From assembly GCF_014805685.1 (NCBI RefSeq), contig NC_060898.1:7310001-7374000 (forward strand): a stretch of 64,000 nucleotides of DNA, read 5' to 3'. The number at the start of each line of letters is the position of its first letter. Position 1 is the stretch's first letter. The DNA comes from Silurus meridionalis (Eukaryota; Chordata; Actinopteri; Siluriformes; Siluridae). Both the position numbers and the translations under genes were made by a program. Positions 44,310-57,767 of the stretch are shown one piece after another. The notes beneath the pieces were generated by a model. It had not been told where the DNA came from, made no database searches, and worked only from the letters and a program-made list of their open reading frames with translations.

Positions 44310-47300
44310 ATGGCGTGTTCTGCCGTTACCAGGTGTTTCTTCGACTACTTCACTCCTAAAATCCTGGTAATCCAGAGCAAGAAAGTGGGAGCGATTAACC
44401 GCCTGGGTCAGGCTTTGGTTATAGCTTATATTGTAGGGTAAGTGTCTTTTTAAAATCTCAACATTATGTTTTAAGAATTTGCACTGATTTCAATTAGAAA
44501 AAAAAAAAAACGACTTGGAATTCACCTCCAGTCACAACCAGTAAAAAGTTCAGGAAGTTTACCAGAAATCGCTTGAAAGCTTGAAAGAAGGTTTAATGTT
44601 AACAACACTGACTAAAGGAGCTAATTTGGGGGGTCATTTTTATAATTGTGGTGCTGTTTCGATCACAGATATGTACAAATATGTATTTAAAATGCAGTGA
44701 TATTTTAAACATAGGTACAGATCCATCTGATAAACAACAAAAAACTCAAATGTTTTAGATAGAGAGCTTAAAATGACCTAAAACCTATTTGCCAATAGAA
44801 GACTACTAAAACTAAAGTCTGGTATTAGTGTGAATTTGTTTAAAATGTCATTTTAAATGACTCATTTATATTACAGGTATAATTGTGTCCAAAAACATCT
44901 CCCTCTCCCCCTCCCTCTGCATCATCTGAGTTTCTGGAATGTTACATTACGAAAACCAAAATTTCTCTCATTCCTTTCAACTCCATCCTACCATCCATCT
45001 ATCCACCAATAATATTTTTGATTGTATTGTATAACATGTTTCTAATGTCTGCCTGCTGATCTGAATATCATTGCACAGATATGTGTGTGTTCTGAAGAAG
45101 GGCTACCAGGACACTGACTCTGTCATCAGTTCAGTCACTATCAAGGTGAAAGGTATCGCTCTGACCAACACATCGGACTTGGGCTTGCGGGTTTGGGACG
45201 AGGCCGACTACATTGTTCCCCCTCAGGTAGTCCATTGTTCTAAGAAAGAAAAGGTACCGTGCTGAGGAAAGAGAAGTTAGCAAAACACTCTGGGTTATGG
45301 TCAAGCCCTGTGTTCCACTACTGTTTTCAACTTCCTCTAACTACTTTAGAAGAGAAGTGTGTAGAGGGAAGCAAGTTTTTTTTAATAAGATGTTATAAGT
45401 AGAGTTAAAGTAAAGACGTTTTTTAATATTTAGTTTTCTGTTTCGCTTGCTAAATAGTTAATGTGCTAAACACCAGGCAGAGTGATGTATTGGTTGTCAT
45501 GTACTGATAATTAGTTGGTTTTAAATAAATTATTTATTTATTTATTTATTTTTTACACAAGCTTGACAAAATGAGGCTAATATAATTTTTTTTAGCTAAA
45601 ATAGAAGCTAATTTTAAACACTGATTACTATATTAAAGCATATACTGTATCTTTTGGCATACTAATGTTGAAGCTTGTTGATTTACAATGCTCAAGCAAT
45701 AATCTGCTTTATTATAATATTAATCAGCAATTATTTGACTAAAATTCCCACTATTTTATTAAAGTGTTATGTATTTGACTAACTATTTTTTGGTTTATTA
45801 GAGGTGTTGGAAGGCCCTTTACAATCATCATGAAAAGATTTTTACTGGCAAACTGAACAGGAGGAAATGTTGGTAAAACAGCTTTGGAATTCAGGATGAA
45901 GGAGTGGGAATGAATTTGATTCAGGGTGCTTCAGAATGATTTAATCAGACTTCATGTTGGTCTTTTGACAGGTTAGGCTTTCTATAGTATGAATGCTTTT
46001 AGGCTATAAAACATTAATCATTTTTTATACCCCATAAAAGCATGATGTACTTTTATAAGTGTTCCATGTCGGGTGTATTTAATTTTTTTTAATAAATCAA
46101 TACAATCTGGAAGTTATTACATCAGTGCCAGAGAAAAGTTGTAATGCAGTCTGAATCAACAATTCCCTTTCCCTTGTCCCTTGTAAAGCAGGGCTGTGGT
46201 AGCACATAAGACTAACAGACACGCTAGCACTGATGATCGATCTGTTGGAACTGCTAAATATCAAGGATCCACATCATAAGCTACACTGGGTGTCAGGTTT
46301 TGGTTAAGCACAAACTTATTGGAAGATGAACTCCATGGTTAGATAATGTTACTATTTAGTTAACTTTAGCTTCGTGGTGTTGGAGAGCACTGTGTGCCAA
46401 AGTGAAACAAATTCACACTTGTGTAAAAAAAACCCTAAAATTCACAAATGGTATTGTTACATTTGTCATCAGTGCCAAAAATAGGGATAAACAGGCACTA
46501 ACATATGAATTCAGATTTTATAACCTCTTTATTTCTGTAAAAACTTCTTTGGAACAATGCCCATTGTTAAAAACACTACACAAATAAATAGAATTTGCAC
46601 CATGAAAAAGAAAAAAAAGCCTGTCACAGAGTTGCTCTTATCAGTTGATCTGTTAATGAAAAAAGCATATTATTTTTTTTTAGCAATAAATGCGATTTAT
46701 CTTTAACTGCAGTCTACACCATTCTGTTGCATTTCACTGTGCATTTCTCACACTGTGCACTGTGCAAGACAGATAAGCAGTCACATGTTTGATATTAGGA
46801 TAACCTAATGTCTAGTTTCTGATTTGAGATTCAAGTATTTCAGTCATGTTGACATTTTTTTAAACTAATTATTAGTGAAAAGTGATCGAGATGAGTAATC
46901 AGTGCTGCAATACATGAGTTCAGCTGAGGAGAATTGGACAATGATTGCTTTTCAGTGTAGCACGACTGCAATGCAAAGATAAAGGTGAAATGCAACAGGC
47001 AGTTAGATTTAGCGCTTAATTACTAATTAAATATTTGGCAATGGTTTCTGCATATCAGTAATGCAATACTATCTTTTTGTATAAGTCCACTCTGTTACAC
47101 ATTCCTCCCCACATGGGTCATCACGTTTAATGGCAAGTCAATTACAATCGCTGATTTCATATTTCACCAAGCAGCAAGTTATGAACTATATATCTAATCT
47201 CTTGGCATGTTTAGTGGTTTCATTTGATGCATTTGCTTGCATTCTACTGCTACCACAGTGTGTACCATTGTAGATAGCAAAAGGAAGTGAAGATTGTACT

Positions 47301-47406
47301 TTTTGGTTAGTAGGTTTGTCAAGTTTATTGGTCTGTAATAATCTGATTTCTGTTTCTTTTAAAAGGCAATTTTAGACATTTAAGGACATTTTCAAATTGA
47401 GAGATG

Positions 47407-47455
<49 letters not shown>

Positions 47456-50400
47456 TTCTGTCAGGAGGAGAATTCATTCTTTGTTTTGACAAACCTGAAC
47501 ATCACACCAAACCAGACACAATCACGATGTGCTGAGGTGGGTTTAATTCCTGATTACTGAAATACCCTGTGATACTGCAGTACAATAGTTACGGAAATCA
47601 TCTACAATGATAGCATAGTCCTAAATTAACTTTAAGTAGTATTTGTGCTTGCTGCATGCTCTGTGCTTCTTGCCCTTTAGCAGGACTTAGCAAGAGGTGA
47701 ACAGAAAGCAGTCACTGCAGTGTGTGCTGTTTTACTTAAACAGAAGATTTTGGGTAGAGGCTCTGCTCTAACACTGATTTCACACGGTTCTAAGTGAGTA
47801 GTGGTTTCACTTTACAGCTCCACAGTCCGAGCCCCAGTTGGATCCTGAACATAGATTCATATTTGTAGAGTCCATTTCCTGTGCATGTCCTCCCTGTGTC
47901 AACATGGTTTTCCTCTGGTCTCCACCCACTGTCCAAAACATGTCAAATTTGCTTCTATGTATGAACGGGGAAATAAGTATATAGACTCTTTGTTTTCATA
48001 ATTCAAAATTCATTCAATGTGTATACTATATACTTCCTATTTATACACAGCAAACCACATTTCTTGAGCTGGATATGAATTTATTCATAAATTAAGATGA
48101 TATGTAAATTGTTTAGAGGAATTTGTGAGAGGTTTATGCAAGAAATTAATAAAAGTATTTATGAAAATTGTGGAAATTTGTAAAAAGTTAGGTTTCCAAC
48201 AGGTTGATGCAATCTGCTCTTCCTTGGTCCTTCACTGCTCACTTGTATAAACAAAATTCTTGTATAAACACTTCTATAATTTTGGCCTGGATAAAGACAG
48301 CTACATAAATGTAAATGATTTCTGTACTTGTATATGTATTATACTGTCAGATATGATACGACCTGTTACATCTTATGATCAAGTTACATTAATTATTGAA
48401 TTAATTATTGGCATTAATTAAAAAATATATTTAAAAAGTCCATCAACAGAATCCTAAAAATTAAGACGAATAAAACCAGCTAATCAGTTACAGCATAGAC
48501 TAGACTGTGTATAGCTATAAAACAAACACATGCCCCATGATACAGAAGATAAAGATTAATTAGAGACTGGTATTTTTTATTTCTTTTTTTTCTTTTCCAG
48601 ATAAAAGTTGGTTTAAAAATTAGTTAAGGAGCACAGTGTTATATGAGTTGGAAGCTTTATGCCAATAATAATAGTGCTAATAATAATGCTTACAGTAGTC
48701 CACAATTCTATTAAAATATAGATTTTAAATGATTATTACAATCTGAATTGCACATTAAATTGCCATTTATTGCCCAATAGTCCTAAAGCAGAACATTTCA
48801 AGATTCATTTTTATTCAATATCCTTTTGTTTAATAAAATCATTCTACATATTGTCTCTTCTAGAATCCTGGAAATGAAACATCATGCAGCTCAGATCAAG
48901 ATTGTAGGAGAGGATTTCGAGACAGTCGCAGAAATGGTAACGTCCACCTCCCAGTGCATGGAGATTATTTAGAAAATCATTCTTCCCTGCTTCATCACAC
49001 ACATTTTTTCCTTTTCCCTGCAAACTGTTCACCCTAATAATCACTGAGTATTTGGGACAGACCACTGAGGCAAGCGCTTGCAGATATCCTTATCCTAAGT
49101 GCAGCATAATGGCAATAGAATGCATTAGGATCAAAATACTGCTGAATATTCATTCTTCATCACATCTAAACTCATCCTATGATGTTCTCCTGGTCACAGT
49201 AAGGTGTGATGCCCTTAAAGAAAAATAGTAATCTCCTTCATTACAATAGTTAAATCAGGAAAAGAAATGGAGATAGCATGGTGGCTTAGCTTTTGGTCAA
49301 GAAGAATTAGTGCCTTATTATGTGGCTTTGAAGAGGAGCTGGCTTTGGGCATGAGACACATGCAAGAACTGTTGGGTACAATGCAATAAAACACCACCTC
49401 AAATAAAAAAACAGACTCTGCCTCTCAATCTCCAAACATAAAGTTTGTTAGCCTGGAGCTTTTTAATGATCCACATCCACTGCAGGCTGATCTTAAGGGT
49501 CCCTAAGAAAAACTGAAGTTTGTATGCGTTACTATAGGTGATTAAATACCTATTTCAAGGTGGTAATTTCCAACACTCTGTTCACCTCTACCACAATAGA
49601 AGATGTGGTTATGCAGGTTTCAGTGCCAAAGGAGAAAATTGGTCCCTTGAATTGTATCTGAAGTTTGGATGAGGTGTAGTCTTTAGTCAAGAAAGAGGCA
49701 TAGATATAATACAATGATAAAAGTACCTGACTGGATTTTGCATAAGAAGAATATATGATTAGACTTCTTTTTTATAAAATTGCTGTGTCATCTGCAATGC
49801 TTTGACCAACAAAGAAAGTAGTCGTGCAGCTTCCTCAAACTGGCTTTCTTTTTAAAAACCACTTGGTGTTGGGGTTGAGTGTGTGGTTAGAAGTTAATAA
49901 AGAACATTTGGTGTGAAATACTGGGTGTAAAACAATTATCTTCTACTGTGAGCAGTGTTTTTAAATGGTCTCTTTCTCTGTTTCTTGTAGTGGCAGCTAA
50001 AACTGTCTTACAAATTAGTTACAAATAAATATTTTGATGGGCAACACTATAGCCAGATGATTGTGAATTATCGTAAGCACATTGTCTGCATTAACGACAT
50101 GTTTAAATCATGTCATGAGCTCAGCTTTTTTGCCAAAGATTAGATCAGCTCTGTGTCCAGTCAAGTCACTCGAGTGCTATTCGGAAGATGACGAATTAGT
50201 AAGTCTGTGTGCTTTTGGGAGAACTATTAAAGGCCTTCAGGTCTAAAGTCAGATTAGCCTAGTCCATAACTGAAGCAATCGTCTTCAACATAGCTAGAGT
50301 GTCTTCTTTGGTTATATGTACATTCTTTGATGCAATCTATGGCTACCTCCTGGACACGCAAAGAGAAATACTACTTGCTGACATTCCTTTTGCTCTTGTG

Positions 50401-50869
50401 ATCTGTGGTCAGTTTCAGTCATTTTTATCTTATGCAATGAAGATTACCAGTGCAGTGAGTGATTGTGTCCTCAACAGTTTTTTGTTTTTTATTTTAATCC
50501 TCAAAGTTCAGTGCTACTGTTTATCAGCACTGTCTGTTAATGTCTGGCAAGGTGAACTACAATCCCTGGATCTGATGCAAACCCTCCTGATGATTGTAGT
50601 ATACAGAAATGGACCAAGTAGTACATAGAAATAATAATATATACCAATGGTTCTGCAGCTGAGCCAAGGTCACTGAGCCTCCAGGAAAATTTTGGTTTGA
50701 TAACAATGAAAATAAATTTCCCACATACAAGCTACCGGCTTTCCACATGGGGTCTTGGTCACGAGTTGATGACCAGTTATTCTAAAATGAACAAAGAGGA
50801 ATGCTTTACTGTTTCCTAAGGAATTTACCCTGACATTTATCTCTTTTATAGAACAGCGGGTACAGATGT

Positions 50870-50950
<81 letters not shown>

Positions 50951-53900
50951 CAGTTTTTTTGTTTTATTTTGTAGAACAGTGTTGTTTCATAACAGTCTAT
51001 ATAATGATTTTTTTTTTTTACTTCAAGGTGTGCAAACAGGCAGGTGTGTGGACTTTTCAAGGACAGAGAAGACGTGTGAGGTGTTTGCCTGGTGTCCTCT
51101 GGAGAAAGACAATAGTCCACCAAAGTACATTTCTACTAATTAAAAAAATATATTTTCTTGCTCAGCTTGTATGTATTATGAAGTAACATTTTTCAGTATA
51201 TGAAATATATATTTTTTAATGCACATTTTTAGTGCTTTCGATTATAGCCTATAAGGTTCTCAAAATAAATCATATTTTAATAGTTTCATATTTTAAATCA
51301 CTTTACTACTCACAATATCTTTTCTGACAAAGAGCACCTGATTCCAACACTTGGAAAGGAGACAGAAATAAAATGAAGACAGGGGATGTGTCTGAGGCGC
51401 TTCTTATAAGCACTTTGCCGAATATGTCCCTGTATTCATAAATCATTACATGGCAGCTCCACTAAAGCTCAATAACATCTAATGTGACTTTCTCTAGTTG
51501 CAAAACAAAATATAGTACAAGATAGAAGTGCTGCACACTAAAGTAGGTAGACTTTATTTGGAGGTATTACATGATGGACTCAATTTGGGCTTATGGGCTC
51601 TATGTCAGGCATCCAGATGAAGCAATACAACATAAACTACAGCCTCGGCTTTTCACATCTGCAGTGCGTGTCAAAGTTTGGAAACGCCTTTTGTGTTTTT
51701 GAGAGAGATATTCATGTTTCTTTTCTTTATATGCAACAAACTAGGTCATTGAATGATGTGAAGATTTACTTTGGGGGACTGGGCAGGTCATTTGATTGAG
51801 AGATAACACTCCAGTGGACGGTTTGGTTTCTAAATAATATTTCGGGTCATTGTCTAGTTCAGTGAAATTGTACCAAAAATCTGAAGACGTGAAGTCTAGG
51901 AGTATGGAATGGTAGCCATGTTGCTTCAGTATTCCTTTCACCTCAAACCATTAAGCTTTCACCTCCATGTTTGAATGTGGGTTTAAGGCAGTCTACTAAA
52001 ATCTTCTCTCTTCTCTCACTTTGGTTGTAATGTCTAGTAGATTGATTAAAATGAATTCATGTTTTATTTGTTCTACTTGTAATTAATGACTAATAGACTT
52101 GTTTGTGAATATTGTGAATCGGTGCAATACGCTCAACCTTTTTTCCTGTCCCTTAGACCTGCAATGCTAGCAGAAGCAGAAAACTTCACGGTCCTGATAA
52201 AGAACAACATTCGCTTTCCCAAATTCAATTTCAACAAGTAAGTTGAGACTTTAGGCAACACAATACTTCAACAGTAACAATATTGTCATTTCATCTGACT
52301 TTTTTTTTTGTAACAGGCGAAACATACTGCCCCATGTAAACAGCTCCTACCTCTCGCACTGTGTGTTTAACCGTACGGCGGATCCCGACTGCCCGATCTT
52401 TAGACTCAAAGACATTGTGTCTGAAGCCAATGAAGATTTCCAGACCATGGCAGTGCAGGTAGGAAAAAAGCTAACTCAGGGTATTAATTTTTTTATTATT
52501 ATTATATGAGAAAAGAGAACAAAAACTACATATAAACAATTATATGAATTAAAAACTATATATTGTAAAAGTAAATTAATAAATTGATAGGAATAAAAAA
52601 AAAAATTCTTCATACAGAAGCTGTACAATAACCAGGGTTTTACCAATTCATTATTCAGGGGTTAAAGCGCCAATGGTAAAAAAACGTTAGTATTAAGGCA
52701 GTATTTTTCAGTGCTTTAGGTATGTATTCCACCAAAGGCTTGTGATCAGATAAGGAGGGAATCAGGCAAGAAAATAACCAAGAGACCAAAGTTAACTCTT
52801 TGATGCTACCACCACCATGCTTCACTGTGGGGAATTTTATCATTTTGTCATATGATAAGCAGAACTGGGTTTCTGCCAAACACAGGCTTCTGTGCTAAGG
52901 CCATGACTACATTAAAACAATTCATACATGAGCAGTACAATGACTGGTTTTACAAATTCTCTGTAACTGTGGAAAAGTTTGAAGCACCAACGAAGAAAGT
53001 CAGCAGTCTGTTTTTGATGTTTGATGAAAGAGTGAAAGTTTTGTTTTTATTTTAAACTGTAGAACATTTTTTAGTGGATTGATCCAAATTGATCCACCTT
53101 GGCTCTATCCTTATAGATGTTGGAAGCTCAAATATTGAAATCATTCCTAAAATATAGAAGATGACTGGAAATAAATGTGCTAACTATAGACATTAATGCA
53201 TCAAATTTTGTCCATAGGGAGGAGTGATGGGAGTGCAGATCCACTGGCACTGCAATCTGGACTTGTCTGAAAAGTCCTGCGTCCCTCAATATGCCTTCCG
53301 CAGATTGGATAATAAGGATCCGGACAACGTTGCCCCTGGATACAACTTCAGGTTTACTCTTGTAGAGATACAGAAATGTATCTCTGATATTTGTCACAAT
53401 AACTGTATTTTCTGTATTACATTTTTCTCATTTGCTGTCTGTCTAAATGACAGATTTGCAAAATATTACACCAATGCAGATGGCCAGGAGACCAGGACGT
53501 TAATCAAAGGCTACGGCATCCGATTTGATGTTATGGTCTTTGGAAATGTGAGACTTTTAATCAGGTCTGTTACAAAAATTACTGAATTGATTTATAATTG
53601 ATAGCTGTTTTTTTTTTCTTTGTGCTTATACAGGCAGGAAAATTCAACATTATCCCAACCCTGCTCAACATCGGAGCTGGCTTGGCACTCCTTGGCCTGG
53701 TAAGTGTATGGATTTGTAAATGACAGAATCTTAAAATAAACCTTTTTACCTTACCTCTTACCTTAATTTTTTTTTTTACCTTTACCTTTTTTTTATTTTA
53801 TTTTATTTTATTTTATTTTTTTATTTTTACCTTTTACTTTTACCTTTTTATGTTGTTTAATGTAAATACTTAATATTGCTGTAGTTTGCCTGGAGCCTGA

Positions 53901-54740
53901 GTTAAGAATTACATTGTACAAACTGTCACTGACATCTGTACATATGACAAATAAAACTTGAATCTTGAAACTTAAGAAGTAAAGAGTGGAAAGTTACTGG
54001 AATAGTGTATAATTGAAAAGAGTAAAAAGGCTAAGCCAGGACAAATTCCTACTCGCTGTGCCATTACAACTTTCCACCAAACGTTTGTGATTGGATAGGA
54101 GACCATTACACAAGGAAGTAACCAAGGGCCCAAGGTTAACTCCCTGATGCTACCACCACTATGCTTCACAGGGATTAATTATCATTAAGGTGATAAACAG
54201 TATTTGGCCTTTGCCAAATGTAGCATTCTATGTCAATGCTCTATATTTGTTTATATTGCTGACCATTTTCTTAAAGCCTACCTTTGTGTAGTGTCCAGGC
54301 TATGGCTGTTTTTCTGTTCTACTAATCTCTTCATCTTCCTCAGAGTTACACTTGGCATTTTGGTTAATAACCAATAGTGAGAAAATGTGTAAATAAATAG
54401 TTTCTGTGCATTTCTTTGTTCTGTATGCATTTATTCTATTATAACAGCTTAAAACAAGATATGAAGTTCATCCTGGACGTTTGACTTTTGTGGTTGTCCA
54501 GGTAAATGTGGTGTGTGACTGGATTTCTCTAACTTGCATGCAAAAGAGGCACTTTTACAGAGAACAGAAATTTACTTATGTGAATGACTATGAGACTGTA
54601 AGTATTTATTCCTTTCATTTCCTGTCCTTTTTTCCCCGAATATGCAGTGTGTTAAACCAGCACATAGAGCCTACTATGTACAAATGCTTAATTAGTTCAT
54701 GTCTTTGTTTGTCTGTTAGTTGTCCAATGATGTTCCATAG
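44310..54740 (+). CDS. P2X purinoceptor (ATP-gated cation channel), P2X4/P2X5-like
   Basis: Twelve exons join in phase: 44310-44437, 45079-45226, 47465-47536, 48864-48936, 51028-51124, 52157-52237, 52317-52458, 53218-53351, 53454-53547, 53634-53699, 54502-54597 and 54720-54740 (TAG). They encode 383 residues; human P2X4 has 388. Visible hallmarks are the N-terminal YxTxK motif (YFTPK), TM1 ([12 protein letters not shown]), ATP-contact lysines in KVKG, all ten ectodomain cysteines, the NFR motif in GYNFRFAKYY, the lysine in [12 protein letters not shown]2 after AGKFNIIPT, and the YxxxK retention motif (YREQK). Extracellular ATP opens the trimer to Na+, K+ and Ca2+. NILPHVNSS and the short tail favour P2X4, whereas TNTSDLG, TPNQ and IRFPKFNF favour P2X5, so a fish-specific subtype such as p2rx8 is possible. 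I leave the symbol open. The tail ends six residues into exon 12. Confidence 0.93.
45227..47464. other. P2X intron 2
   Basis: Contains a short inverted piece of repeat family C near 46555-46590 (AATGCCCATTGTTAAAAACA) and a (GT)n run of about 43 bases at 47410-47452, directly upstream of the exon 3 acceptor. No other feature is recognised. Confidence 0.6.
47800..47960 (+). repeat. Dispersed repeat family B fragment
   Basis: Contains GTCCGAGCCCCAGTTGGATC, GTGCATGTCCTCCCTGTGTC and GGTTTTCCTCTGGTCTCCAC, which follow the order of the copies at 15800 and 43105. It lies in P2X intron 3. Confidence 0.45.
48937..51027. other. P2X intron 4
   Basis: About 2.1 kb. It holds a (TA)n tract of about 73 bases at 50877-50949 and a T run before the acceptor. 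Several sub-regions (49200-49400, 50280-50620) read like old repeats but could not be assigned. Confidence 0.5.
50877..50949. repeat. (TA)n microsatellite
   Basis: About 36 TA units, 80 bases upstream of P2X exon 5. Confidence 0.96.
51590..51985 (-). mobile_element. Possible Tc1-derived MITE
   Basis: Ends with CACCTCCATGTTTGAATGTG, the complement of transposase codons for the TVKHGGG segment, and contains TTCGGGTCATTGTCTAGTTC, a phrase seen in fish Tc1 derivatives. It lies in P2X intron 5. Termini were not defined. Confidence 0.35.
52655..52885 (-). mobile_element. Tc1-derived fragment with TVKHGGGSI
   Basis: The minus strand reads [11 protein letters not shown], a hallmark between the second and first catalytic blocks of Tc1 transposases, followed directly by [13 protein letters not shown], which is not normal transposase sequence. 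The same join recurs at 53970-54170. It lies in P2X intron 7. Confidence 0.6.
53970..54180 (-). mobile_element. Second copy of the Tc1-derived KHxGGSI fragment
   Basis: The minus strand reads [20 protein letters not shown], the same junction as at 52655-52885 with diverged residues. It lies in P2X intron 10. Confidence 0.6.
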
Positions 54741-54859
54741 AAGCAGTGCTCTCAAGGCCTAAGGACTTGCTGGATACCTGTTGTCAGCTGTTATTATTAT
54801 TATTATTATTTTTAGTAGTATTTGATTACTGTGCTGAAAACATTTACTTGTACATGTCA

Positions 54860-54865
54860 ATTAAA
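54860..54865 (+). terminator. Possible P2X poly(A) signal
   Basis: ATTAAA, the commonest variant signal, lies 120 bases after the P2X stop and is followed by GTGT. No canonical AATAAA occurs nearer. Confidence 0.4.
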
Positions 54866-55112
54866 TGAAATGGAATCAATGTGTCAGTTTTTTAATATAT
54901 TATTAATATTGAAAAATTTGTTTGAATCTTGTATACTGTATATTTCATTACATTTTTCATGTTCTTTTTTGTTTTGAATCAAGAAACGTTAAAGATGCCA
55001 TTTGCAATGTTTAAGTGTTTTTTTTTTTTTTTTAGATCTATACTGATCATCCGAAGCATCCCTAAGACTTAGAACAAAACCTACATTATGATGATTATAC
55101 TTGGTGATTGTA

Positions 55113-55577
55113 GAGCCCCAATTCCAAAAAAATTGGGATGCTGTATAAAATGCAATGATTTGCAAATCACATATATCTCATAAATCTCATAAACATAAAA
55201 GTAATTTTGAATTTGATGGTAGCAACATGATGGGACAGGGTCATCACAAAAATATGGAAAAAAAAAACCCCACAAAACTGTTGACCAGATAGAATTATGT
55301 ATAAGAAATTAACAGGGCAACATTCCTCTCCAGCAACTGGTCTTGTTGGTTCCCAGACTTATGGACTGCTTTTAAAAGAAGAGGAGATGTTACACAGTGT
55401 TTAACATGGTCCTGTCCCAATTTTCTGATACATGCTGCAGCCATCAAATTCAAAATTAAACATGTATTTTTCTTTAAAATGGTTAATTTCATTAGTTTAA
55501 ACATTTGTTTTCTATGTTCAATCATGAATAAAATATGGGTTTATGAGATTTGCAAAGCATTGCTGTTTTCATATGCA
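55113..55577 (+). mobile_element. Internally deleted relative of the Tc1 element at 28.5 kb
   Basis: The left end (CCAATTCCAAAAAAATTGGG, TGCAATGATTTGCAAATC, CTCATAAACAT) and the complement of the right end (CAGCAATGCTTTGCAAATCT, CATAAACCCATATTTTATTC) are inverted. The middle retains only the last codons of the transposase (ACTGCTTTTAAAAGAAGAGG, AGATGTTACACAG), which parallel 29812-29850. Confidence 0.7.
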
Positions 55578-55579
55578 AT

Positions 55580-56900
55580 TTAATTTTGACCCCTAAATAT
55601 GAGTAAATATGAGGTTTACTAATGTTACTATTATTACTGCAGTCTGACTTGCAGGTACCAGAGAGCTATAGAAGTTGAAAATGTAATCTAGCAACACCTA
55701 ATGTGACTAGTGATTAATGTGATTTCGTGGAGAACACAAATGTTGTTAAAAAAAATATCTGACTCCTCTTGACTATAGAAAACACACTGAATAGCTCACT
55801 AGCACTCTAATACCATTTCATTTTCAGCACTTCATGATATAACTGAGCACTTGTGGCACATTATTGGGGAGGATATAACTAGATCAAAGTATTTTTAAAC
55901 AGGAAACTGATTTTAAAAGTAATAAAAATGGGCCTCACGTGCGGGAAATGCCCAGGCATTGCACCATTTCCTTATGGTAGAAATTATGCTTTAAAATATG
56001 GAAAAGGCAGATGCTGAGTTCCACATTTTTGAAAGTAAAACTGCCCAAGAGGTAGACATAATACCTGACCACATACATGCTATTAGAGATGAACCACTAG
56101 GGGAAGTCACTCCCATGTCATTTTTTGAGGGCCCTTTGAGAGCTCTAGTCAGCAAAATCACTGTCTTGAATTGGAAGCCTAGCTCTTATTCCAGCCAAGC
56201 CTACAAGAATGGCCTAGATCTTAGATTTCAACACACAGATTAAAGTGAAATTTAATGCAGTGCAAAAAGGAATCAAATTTCATTTCTGATTTAAAAATAA
56301 TCAGTTACTTCTTCTGGCGCTTGTTCTTCACTGTAGAGATGAGAGAGCAGGAAAACAATGCAATTCAAATTTTACTTTTTATTGTGTGATGATTTTCAAA
56401 TGACACCTGGAAAGCAATAACGTCTGGGTATTGCGTTTCATGTTGTATTCCCTGCTCCGATCGATTTTCTGTCTGCAATGTGACCCTCGGTTGCTTAGAT
56501 CCTTGTGTCACGTTTCCTTTAGACGCAGGTTCAGCTGTGCAATGTAGGCTTTACCTTTCAGCGTGGAAGGTTTTCCGCACCTCCTGAATTCATAGTAATG
56601 TTTTATCCCCACCAGTCTTTTGATTTTGATGCTGTCATCAATTCTTCTAGACATGCAGTCTACACATGTATACATATTCTGATTGAGGGATACACCAGTA
56701 TATGTGGTAAACTGACATATGGGGATGTATAGAGAGCCGGATGGAGAAGGCATTTAACTCGATTAGGTCCTGATCTAAAAGGCAAGACTAATTCAAAGAC
56801 ACAGTCTTTTATTTATAGATAGAATGAGTAGTATTCTTTAAAGACGTGTGCAGCTCTACTCCAAATCTAGGGTTTGGGGTCAATCATAAACATATATTCA
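55580..56900. other. Intergenic region with two unexplained open frames
   Basis: Open frames at 55998-56243 (+, 81 codons) and 56508-56753 (-, 81 codons) have balanced, non-repetitive composition. I recognise neither, and neither is flanked by clear splice sites or a promoter. They may be old retrocopies or chance. Confidence 0.3.
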
Positions 56901-56924
56901 TGTTAAACATTTCATTGCAGATTT

Positions 56925-57260
56925 ACTCCCTTTTTGATGGTATAGTAACCCTTCTGGAAAAGGTTTCCACTAAATTTTGGAATGTACATGAGCTGTGGGA
57001 ATTTGGGCTTATTCAGTCAGATGTTCTGTGTCTGTCTGTGTTCCAGTTCATCCCAAAGATGTCTATTAGGGTTGAGTTTAGGACTATGTGCAGAACACTG
57101 CAGTTCTTCTTAAACCCTAAACACTCTGGCAAACTATGTTTCTATGGCCCATGCTTTTTCACAGCTGGAACAGGTTTGAGCTAGCCCCCCTAATTCCTGT
57201 GAAAGGAAAATGTAATACAGCCTACTTGTGAAAACGAACCACATTTCCTAGACTAAGCGT
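56925..57260 (-). mobile_element. Tc1-derived family A fragment, minus orientation
   Basis: Reads GAATTTGGGCTTATTCAGTC, TTCCAGTTCATCCCAAAGAT, GGGTTGAGTTTAGGACTATG, GTTCTTCTTAAACCCTAAAC and GGAACAGGTTTGAGC, the complement of the order in the 39676-40212 copy. Confidence 0.65.
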
Positions 57261-57767
57261 CCCTACAACAACGTGTGATCAATAAAAATGCCAAGAAGCC
57301 TTTCATTTATGGCTATGAACTAGGCGTTTCCTTTAAGGATATCTATTACTGACATGAAAGCTGACAGTTCTGGCAGCAGACATGACCAAGCAGGCTTGAA
57401 TTCATCCCTTGAAAGTGCTGCTGAGAAAAGGGTCTATATTTTTCTTCCTAGAAATAAGGAATAATCCAAACTTGTACGCACCCAACTCAAAGCTCGGTAG
57501 TGCTTGTGACTATGTTGCAAGAGCCTGAGAGACTGGCCCCACATAAAAAAAAACTATCCAACACTGCATTCATTAAAAAATACGCTACTGAGATTTCCTT
57601 ATTGACAACCAATTCACAGAGCTCACAAAGTAAAGGATTAATACACTGTAATGGCGCTATAATAGCATGAGGTGGCGGTAGAGACTCCTACATGCGCTTG
57701 TGGAAACGATGAAGAAGAGTGTTTCAGGGTGGCGGTTTCTTTTCTGAATGATACACTGATGTCACCT

